Assembly (NCBI GenBank): GCA_027577415.1
Contig: JANBQS010000754.1
Span: 1 to 12,526, forward strand
DNA length: 12,526 bases
Source: Coemansia sp. RSA 922
Lineage: Eukaryota > Kickxellomycota > Kickxellomycetes > Kickxellales > Kickxellaceae
Direction of reading: 5' to 3'
Shown here piece by piece: positions 1 to 7,200 of this stretch (the stretch's first letter is position 1; every line of letters starts with the position of its first letter). A model generated the notes under the pieces. It searched no databases and was not told where the DNA came from. It was given only the letters and a program-made list of their open reading frames with translations. The position numbers were made by a program, and so were the translations under genes.

Positions 1-557
1 GGTCAGCTAATTGGTGTAGTAGTGGCTCAGCCATCCCAGGAAGGTGTGCATACCTCGGCTTATTTTCTCTCCATTGTTCTGTAGTACCTACCCGCTTCTC
101 TGGTCGGTCGGGCTTTTTGGGGGGACACTTACGCCTCTGCAGAAAGTGAAAATCAAGCAGCCTGACGTAGAAAACGCATAGCTCCCCGTATCTTGGGAAT
201 GTGAAGATTTGCACTACAATGCAGGTTGCGAGCTGCCTTGAAGCCAAGAAGGTTTGCTAGAGTTGCTACTAATACACCCCTCTCTCTTTCTCTCTCCTCA
301 CCTTTTTCGTTCCCTTCATTTCAGCTACCATTGATCATAGAGTTCTCACATCTTCCCCCCACTCTGCCTCCACGTACGCACCCAGAAATAGGAGGCATAG
401 TGTCTCAGTCGCATCACACACTTTGCCAACAGGACTGACTTGGCCATCTCGCTAGCCTACGTTCACGCTGTTCCCCCTTTTTTTGTCCGTGGACTACTTT
501 CTATATCTATCTCTAGTACCTCGCTTAGCAATACCATAGACAGCGGGCCTGAAAAAA
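1..557 (+). promoter_or_regulatory. Putative promoter and 5' leader region of velB; no supported gene
   Basis: I see no coding sequence here that resembles a known protein, and the short open frames are low-complexity. The region contains a TACTAAT branch-point-like motif at 267-273, a long pyrimidine tract (277-320) and TTTCAG ending at 324. Together these look like a 3' splice site, so part of this stretch may be a leader intron. A weak TATA-like TATATC sits at 502-507. An in-frame TAG at 537-539 precedes the proposed ATG at 558. The promoter assignment is inferred from position only. Confidence 0.4.
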
Positions 558-2535
558 ATGCTTTCATCAGACCCTGGTGCCATCGAAGGACGGAGAAGCG
601 GCCCGCACCAACTGCAAGCGCAAAATGGTGATGCAATCGCCGATAGGTATGTACGATAGAAATGTGACATTCCCCGATGGCTTTGTCCTCTACTATTTCG
701 TGCTCTCTCACTCTTCCCAACTAGCATTCTTTGTGCTTCCGCCCCCACCTTATTCTCCTTTTTATGCCCGTGCCTTTAGTACAATAGTACTGGCCAAATA
801 TTTTTTTTTTGTTCAATGACTCAAATTATGACAAGTACATGGCGTCTATGAGCAGAACAAGTGACAATCTAGTCAGGACGAGGAGCGGCTTGGACGTCTC
901 CCCCTCTCACTGGTTTTCGTTCTCCCCCTTCGCCAATGCGGCTTATTTTTTTTTTTTTGCGTCTCCCCCTCTCCCCTCTTCGACTCAACAATGGACATTC
1001 CGCTACTGCGTCTAGTGATGTGAGGCTGTGTTCATATCTACACTCTTTAGTCAACTTGCGCCCTTGTCTCACGATTATGTTGATTTGTTGTCTAGTTTTT
1101 TTTTATTTTTCCACCTTGCTGCTAGACAGGCATTGCGCTCTGTACAATGGGAGTACTAAAGTACGTCTCCATTTATTCCCATTCCCTTTGGTTTATTGAA
1201 GAAAAAAATTCCGTACTAATTAACTGGTTCTGAGATTATTTTTCTGTAGGTTCTATTACGAGCTCCGTGTTATTCAGCAGCCATTGCGAGCGCGCATGTG
1301 TGGCTTTGGTGAAAAGGTAAGCAATTGAGTCTGCAGCGCCCCCCCCATTTTAGAGCCACTTTTATCCTCCCCAAATCCCTGAAAAAGAAGGAGACATTGA
1401 TTTCTGTTATGCATTGTTCAAAAAAAGCTTGGCACTGCAAACCTTTTGTTATCTTATTGCAGATACGACTGTGGGAATGCCTTACCCGGGGTTTTCTTGT
1501 GGGCCCAGAAAAAAAATTGCTTGCATATACATGCACATACTAAATATTGAGTTCATGTCTAAAAAATTTTTAGGATCGACGTCCATGTACGCCACCGCCA
1601 ATTTTGCAGCTAATAATGTACGACCGTGCAACTTGTCAACCAGTTGACATGAGTAGTATTGATATGTCGTTTTATACCGCCACTTGCAGTCTATTCTCAG
1701 TCGATATGGAAGCAGAGATGGATCTTATATCTCAGCGAAGCGCAAGTGACTCGGGTAACTCGTCTTCGGGAGTATCATCTACTATATTGTCCCATCGTCA
1801 TGCTCTACCAGACGGTTTCGATATTAGCGACTCTAGAAATGGACGGATTCCGACATCCACTGGAATATTTACCTCGACACCGGCCATGACATCTACCAAC
1901 GGTAATCATAGTTTGCATAACCATGAGTCTGGGTCGTCTATATTCCTGACTCAACATAACGCCAACGCAACGAACATAATGTCGTTTTCGGCTGGTAATG
2001 GCGGATTAGATAACGGTAACGAGACATTTTATAGCGGAACCACAGCAGATATTTCTGGTAGCCACCATTTAAGCTCTATGTCGTGTACCGTAAGGAATCT
2101 GATCGGTGCCAGTGTGACTACAGGCGCAAAGTTGGTTGGTTTTGACGGATCGGGTGGCGTATTTTTTGTATTTCCTGACCTGTCTATTCGAAAAGATGGC
2201 GAGTATCGGTTTCGCTTCTCATTCTTTGATCTGAAATGGTAAGCCACCAAACAAAAAACTATACTGTAGGTGTTTGACTATAAAAAAAGCCAAGCGTAGT
2301 GTTAACTAATATGCCATTATTTTGTAGTGATACGAGCGACACGCTAAACACCACTGCTCAAATCAAAGCTCGCACATTTTCGGAGCCGTTCAGAGTGTAT
2401 TCGGCCAAACAATTCCCGGGAATGATAGAGTCGACTCCACTGTCAAAACATTTTGCCAAGCAGGGCGTCAAGATCCCTGTACGCAAAGAGTCAAACAAGA
2501 ATCAAGATGCAGATGAAGACGACTGGAACAACTAG
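558..2535 (+). CDS. velB: VelB-like velvet-domain regulator, four exons
   Basis: Proposed exons are 558-646, 1250-1316, 1574-2238 and 2328-2535, giving 342 residues. The joined frame is consistent throughout. The velvet domain is split in two. The N-terminal part (about residues 30-106) carries QQPLRARMCGFGEK followed directly by DRRPCTPPP. The C-terminal part (about 223-326) carries RNLIGASV, FPDLSIRKDGEYRFRFSFF, AKQFPGMIESTPLSKHFAKQ and GVKIPVRK. Between them is a Ser/Asn/Gly/His-rich insert of about 115 residues. A large insert inside the velvet domain and an acidic EDD tail (336-338) are VelB traits; VosA lacks the insert. Family knowledge: velvet proteins have an NF-kappaB-like DNA-binding fold. 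VelB enters the VeA-VelB-LaeA complex and pairs with VosA to control sporulation and secondary metabolism. Family membership is near certain and the VelB subtype is likely. The first exon is the weak point: ATG 558 follows an in-frame stop and ends at a strong AG|GTATGT donor of the right phase, but a start at 1147 is also possible and would give 317 residues. Confidence 0.88.
885..985. repeat. Imperfect local duplication with an expanded T tract
   Basis: GCGGCTT followed by CGTCTCCCCCTCTC occurs at 885-908 and again at 938-973. In the second copy the two blocks are separated by a run of 13 T (946-958). Looser similarity, including TTCG and a CAAT core, continues in the flank. The whole block lies inside the putative first velB intron. 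Confidence 0.6.
1147..1160 (+). other. Alternative velB first coding exon
   Basis: An ATG at 1147 with A at -3 and G at +4 opens 14 coding bases (MGVL plus two bases of a Lys codon) ending at a GTACGT donor at 1161. Splicing to 1250 would remove exactly 89 bases, the typical intron size here, and keep the velvet frame. An in-frame TAG at 1123-1125 lies just upstream, so this would be a true start rather than an internal exon. It competes with the exon at 558-646 or represents a second transcript with a shorter N terminus. Confidence 0.4.
1317..1573 (+). other. velB intron 2 (257 bases)
   Basis: The donor GTAAGC follows the GAA AAG codons of FGEK. The acceptor TTTTTAG ends at 1573 and is followed by GAT CGA CGT (DRR), which restores the conserved FGEK-DRRP junction in phase 0. 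A TACTAAA branch-point motif lies at 1538-1544. A second good acceptor, TTATTGCAG ending at 1460, lies inside the intron, but its use would read into a stop. Confidence 0.88.
2239..2327 (+). other. velB intron 3 (89 bases)
   Basis: The donor GTAAGC follows the FFDLK codons. The acceptor TTTTGTAG ends at 2327, with a TAACTAAT branch-like motif at 2303-2310. Removal joins TG to T as a Cys codon (phase 2) and connects the two parts of the C-terminal velvet half in frame. Unspliced, the frame stops at 2240-2242. Confidence 0.9.
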
Positions 2536-2987
2536 AAAGGTTCAATATTTTTTTACTTTATATACATGCAAATACCTTTATTGAGCGTTCTAGTAAAGTT
2601 TTTCTTTTTGGGATATCGTTATAAGATATACTGCTGATGCTGAGAGAGAGAAGATAATGACATTGTTGTTATTATGAGTGGCTTTGCATCGTATTCTCAG
2701 AATAGGACCACATTTTTTAGACAATTGCCTATAAACCCCGAATCAGGCACACAAAAAAAATACCCACACACAGTCCCTTGAATCCACAAATAGTCAGTCC
2801 AAATTGTGGCTGTGGAGAAAACATAAATACATTCAGTTTCAGCACTATATCATTGAGAGAAGCCAAACACATTCTCTTTTCAAACGGATCCTTCCTCTTT
2901 CCCTCTCTCCCTTTACATTTACCTCCACCTTTTTTTTCGACCTCATACCTATACCCGCTATCACCTACTATTTGCAAAAAACCGAAC
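2536..2987 (+). promoter_or_regulatory. velB 3' flank and GH16 promoter region
   Basis: This is an AT-rich spacer without coding support. Just after the velB stop, TTTATATACATG (2557-2568) resembles a fungal polyadenylation efficiency element. Toward the GH16 gene, ATAAATA at 2823-2829 is a TATA-like candidate, about 160 bases before the ATG. A CT-rich tract (about 2889-2940) precedes the start, typical of fungal leaders. The boundary between the two genes' regulatory parts cannot be placed from sequence. Confidence 0.45.
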
Positions 2988-4009
2988 ATGAAGGTACGTA
3001 AAAACAGTCATATGTTATAATCCGAACCTAACCACGGAGAAATACTAATAAATACACACCTACTATTTTTTATTATTAGACTACCTTACTTTCCGTAATC
3101 TCGGTTCTAGCTCTAAGTTCGACAGTTCTCGGCGGAAAATGTGGTACACAGGACTGCGGCAAAGACACGCCATGCTGTGTAAAGGGTTTCTGCAACCGCA
3201 ACGCTATGTACTGCGCACCATTCAGCTGCGAACCAGGCAACTCACTCTCCCCCGACAGTTGCTGGAATACCGCACACTGTATCGACAATACTGCCGATTT
3301 TACTAAACCAGCATCCGGTGCATTTGCCCAAATCGCTGACTACAAGGGAAATCCAGAGCAAGGCCAATACGTGTCGAAATTCGAGCCATCCAACGCCCAA
3401 CTTTCCAACTCCCAGTTAGAACTAACCCTAGTCAAACAATCCGACAATAAGGGCTTCGGCGCTGTAGTCACTGGTACAAGAGCAATTCAATATGGAACTG
3501 TAACTGCTGTTATGAGGTCGGCTTCTACTAGCGGCGGTGTGGTGTCTTCGATGATTGTAAGGGATGACGTGAAGGGCGATGAAATCGACTATGAGTTTGT
3601 CGGCGCTGATCGCAGTACTGTGCAGTCCAACTACTATTGGAATAACGAGCTGGACTACACCAAGATGGTCAAGTCGCCGGCGTTGCCCGATACTACGCAG
3701 AATTATCATACTTATCAGATCGTGTGGACCCCAGACTCTATTACGTGGATCGTCAATGGCCAGGCTTTCCGCACTGTTAAGCGCAGTGATACGTGGGACC
3801 CTAGCACGGGCGTGTTCAAGTACCCTGAGGCTGAGTCGTATGTCAGCTTTTCGGTCTGGGACGGTGGCTCGGGCGAAAAGGGTACATCGGACTGGGCTGG
3901 CGGTGCGATCAACTGGGCGGCAGGACCATTTGTCATGGGCATAAAATCTGTGACTGTCGACTGCTTCTATAAGGGCAACAACACTTACAAGCCACCAACT
4001 GTCGTTTGA
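2988..4009 (+). CDS. Secreted GH16 family glycosidase/transglycosylase (Crh-like)
   Basis: Exons 2988-2993 and 3080-4009 encode 311 residues. The spliced start gives a classic signal peptide: MK, then a hydrophobic stretch to about residue 20 ending STVLG. A small cysteine-rich segment follows (C23, C28, C34, C35, C40, C47, C52, with the CC...YC pattern of hevein-like chitin-binding modules, though shorter), then C63 and C69. The beta-jelly-roll catalytic domain contains the GH16 signature DEIDYE at residues 169-174. By family rule E170 is the nucleophile and E174 the acid/base. WTPDSITWIVNG and the following W/F-rich strands are also typical. The architecture resembles fungal Crh-type enzymes that cut chitin or beta-glucan and re-link them in the wall; the substrate is not provable from sequence. 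There is no Ser/Thr-rich stalk and no GPI-anchor tail (it ends KPPTVV), so free secretion is predicted. One N-glycosylation sequon is seen at N302. The start is supported by the signal peptide and by A at -3. Confidence 0.92.
2994..3079 (+). other. GH16 gene intron (86 bases)
   Basis: The donor GTACGT comes directly after ATG AAG. The acceptor TTATTAG ends at 3079, with a TACTAAT branch-point motif at 3043-3049. The intron is phase 0 and falls after codon 2, so the first coding exon is only 6 bases. Splicing is needed to build the signal peptide, since the ATG frame otherwise runs into a TAA at 3018-3020. Confidence 0.88.
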
Positions 4010-4291
4010 AACATACATTATTTTTTTTTTGGTATATCTTCAAACAATTACCTAAATATCAGACAATGTTGGTAATTATAAATGTTTGTGTAAAATATTT
4101 TGAAAGTGAAAAGTGAATAAAGAGAGGCGTAGAAAAAAAAAGTAGGCACAGTTTGCTACTTGGGCTCGGTTGCATCATAGACCTTAAAGCCTATCCGGTA
4201 CCCCAATTGAGTAAAGAAAGTGCACACAATCCACGCGAGCCACAAAGTCCACAGAATCCAGGAAAAGAGAGAGAGAAAAATAAAGGCCCGC
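4010..4291. other. Tail-to-tail spacer between GH16 and FAS genes
   Basis: These 282 AT-rich bases carry the 3' ends of two convergent genes. A T10 run is at 4021-4030. AATAAA at 4116-4121 on the + strand is a poly(A) signal candidate for the GH16 transcript, 107 bases past its stop. No clear AATAAA is seen on the - strand for FAS. On the - strand a hydrophobic open frame ending at 4156 enters from the FAS coding region in another frame; I do not call it a gene. Confidence 0.6.
4116..4121 (+). terminator. Polyadenylation signal candidate of the GH16 gene
   Basis: An exact AATAAA hexamer lies downstream of the GH16 stop in AT-rich sequence, followed by an A-rich stretch at 4133-4141. Assignment is by position and motif only. 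Confidence 0.5.
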
Positions 4292-7200
4292 TTACGACTG
4301 GTCCGTACGCTTGAAGAGATACTGACCCGTGGGGACATCGTACTCGGCACGAGCCAATGGGTTCAAGTAGACCTGAGCCTCCTGCGCCTCGGTGTATGGC
4401 GGGGCAGACTTGACCTGTACAAAGGTGTGTGCGCCGGCCAGAGTATCGTGCCAGTAACGGTAGGACTTGGACTCGCGCTTAGTGACCTTTGCAGTGTACG
4501 CCTCCAGCTCCTCTTTGCCAAGAGTGGCAAGCAAGAAGTCCGGATGCAGAGCCAAGATCTCGCCACCGACCTGTCCAAAGCCAAACGACTTGAGCAATCC
4601 AGCCTTGATGCCGTCAGTCTGGATCGACCGCGAGGGGTACATAATGTACTCGAACTGCTCAAGCTCCGCAGCGATATTATCGGCATTGCGGTTACCCGGG
4701 ATAATACCTGTCCGCATGACCTGGAGTACGCCGTTAAGCATCCACGCAGCAGCAGCACCCTTCGGGTGACCGGTCAGCCACTTTTGGCAGATAGCTGGGC
4801 ACGCGTTACCAGGCGTACGACCCAAATGCTTGAACTGGCGCTCAACCACCTGCGATTCGTTCTTATCGTTGGCCTTTGTCGACGTGCCATGGAACGAAGC
4901 CACGCCAATATCGTCAACAGTCAGACCCCACACTGCCAGTGCGCCACGCAGCGGCGCGATGCGAGGATCCTGACGCCAGAAATCGCTACCCCATGTATCA
5001 AGGGCCTCGGACTCTTGGCGGCGGGCCTCCCTGTGTACAAACTCAGTGCGCTCACGCACAAACGTCTCCACATCGCAAGGGAGCGACCCCTCCTTCAATG
5101 CAGCAACTTCGGCTTGGACATACTCTAGCTCACGCTCGGTCCACTCCTTGATGGCTGCGCGACGACCAGTCATCTGGCGGCGACGGTACTCAAAGTCCAA
5201 TAGACGAGAGGGCATGGCGCTGGGCATCTCGCGCGCCGAGGTAAGGATACCTTGACCGGGTGCTGGCACCGAGCGACCCTCCTTATCAGTAGCCGTGCCA
5301 CACATAGCCAAAATACCGTAAATGGGCACACCAATGTTGATAGCAGTGGCTGCCGACATGATGGTGGCAATACCAGCGCCCTCGCCCTCCATGAATCCGT
5401 TACGAGTGGTCGTGCAGGGACGCGACATCTCAGCAGGCGTGCGACCGCGGGCCAACTCGTCCTCGGCGTTGCTCGTCGCCTTCATCTGCGCAAACTCGTA
5501 CGAGCCCTCCTCGGAGAAGTAATCAAATCCACCACACAGCATGATCTTGGCCTTGCCCGACTGAATGGTGTCAATAGCAACGTCGATAGAAAGCACCGAT
5601 GTGGCACATGCGCCGACCGTGGGCTTGATGGGTCCCGACGACGAAATCAGGAGCAGGTTGACCCATGCGGCCATCGTGTTGATGAACGTCTCTTGCAGCA
5701 CGTCGTTCTGCATGTCCTTGTCAAAGAACCGCTCCTTGTACATCAGCTTGTTCGAGTGCGTGCCTCCAACGCCCGAGCCCATCGAGTTTCCTACCTCAGA
5801 CACATGCACGTACTGGTACAGCTCGTATGGATCGGTGATACCCGACCGCACTAGCGCCTCAGCCGTAGCCACCAGCACGTAGCAGGTGATAGGGTCCACC
5901 TGGCTAGCAATGTCCTTGGGAATACCGTAGCGGGCCGGGTCCCAGCCAGTCGGCAGCTGTGCGGCCACCAACCGGTCGAAGCGCAGGGCCTTGGGCACCA
6001 TGAGCATCGCGCCCTTGAGGAACTTGACCGACCACGAGTCGTCCTCGTTGGCCCAGATATCGACCATATCGTTGTTGCGGCGCTTGAACTGGGCCGCCTC
6101 TTCAGCAGAAACCTCAAACGGCTCCATGTCGTGTTCGAGCTGAACCTCGCGCATCATAGGCTTCTTCTTGGGGTCATAGCCTCCAAGCGAGTCGGGATTA
6201 ATCAGGCGAATACCAGTGTGCTCGAGGATCTGCTTCTCGTACCGCGCCTTAATGTCCTTATCCTCGACAGGCTCCTCGGTCTTGGCGTCGACCCATCCAG
6301 AGTACAATTGCTTGTTCTTGAGACGGCCGTTAAAGTGCTTAATGAGGCCCATGATCCAGGCCAGCTCAATGCAGCCCTCGAGCGAGAACTCGCCGTAGGC
6401 CTCCATCTCCCAGCGCGTCTCAGCGTGGCCAAAGGGACTGACCTCACCGTAGCCAGTGACGACGACAACCTTGTCCAGGTTGACCATTCCTTGCAGATGG
6501 CGCAGGCTCTCGAGCTGCTCGTAGGACTTGTACGTCGGGAACGGGAACTTGTGGTTGGCACGCGGCTTGATGACCCGCGGCTTGTGCATGCTCTCGTTCT
6601 TGGCACCCGCCACTGCCTTAAAGTCAAGCGACGAATCTGCAGCCACAGCCTTCTTGATCTCGCTCGACTCGCGGATACCAGCACGCAGACGCGCAGTGGC
6701 CTCCTTGAGATCGGGAATGAACTGGAAGCCGCCATTGAGGTCAGCCCACACGGGCTCGGCCTGCGTCAAGGCATTGATGGTCGGGTGCATGAGACCCAAG
6801 ATGTTGAAGGCCATCTCCTTGGTCGAGAAAGTACGCACGCCCAGCTTCTCAATACCCTCGGCAACAATGTTGTTGACGTTCATCAGACCCGTACCACGAG
6901 TCCATCCGATAACAGTACCAGTGATAGTCAGGTACGCGGACCACGACTCGGAGTACCAGCGGTTGAACAGCGTCTCGAGCGCAATCTTACTCTCGCTGTA
7001 CATGCCGTCAGAGCCAAACAGACCGTGGTTGGGCGACAACGGAAGAATGACCTGAGCAGGACGAGTCTCGTATCCGCGCTTCGCCTTGTGCGTCTTGATC
7101 TCTCCCAGCAGACGCAACAGGTTGGTCAGCATAATGCGGTGAGCCAGCTCCGAGCGCGAGTCAATATCGGTGATCTCGCGACCCTGAACAGCGATAGCTG

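Larger units (their letters stand above)
647..1249 (+). other. velB intron 1 (putative, 603 bases)
   Basis: The donor GTATGT follows GATAG at 646. The acceptor CTGTAG ends at 1249, with a TACTAAT branch-point motif at 1214-1220. Splicing joins AG to G as an Arg codon (phase 2) just before the FYYELR start of the velvet domain. The acceptor is secure because the next exon encodes conserved velvet sequence. The donor is less so: at 603 bases this intron is about seven times longer than the 86-89-base introns elsewhere, and another donor exists at 1161. No internal exon of matching phase was found. Confidence 0.5.

Noticed and set aside
1..200. Possible tRNA or other structured RNA in the opening bases
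   Set aside because: Some D-arm-like words (GGTCAGCTAATTGGT) occur, but there is no matching T-arm or acceptor stem.
725..779. Possible short intron 647-724 with acceptor CCCAACTAG, making an exon after it
   Set aside because: The continued frame reaches a TAG at 777-779 without a usable donor, so it cannot connect to the velvet domain.
809..1015. Open frame reading MASMSRTSDNLVRTRSG, possible extra velB exon
   Set aside because: It runs into low-complexity Ser/Pro/Phe sequence from CT and T tracts, and no donor/acceptor pair of matching phase was found to include it.
2729..3020. Open frames on both strands upstream of the GH16 start
   Set aside because: They are short, low in complexity and pyrimidine-driven, and they overlap the GH16 leader and intron.
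3428..4018. 196-codon open frame on the - strand
   Set aside because: It is antisense to the GH16 catalytic domain. I checked it as a possible displaced PPT domain of FAS and found no PPT motifs.
4220..5128. 302-codon open frame on the + strand
   Set aside because: It overlaps the FAS C-terminal region antisense, in the same shadow register, with no family resemblance.
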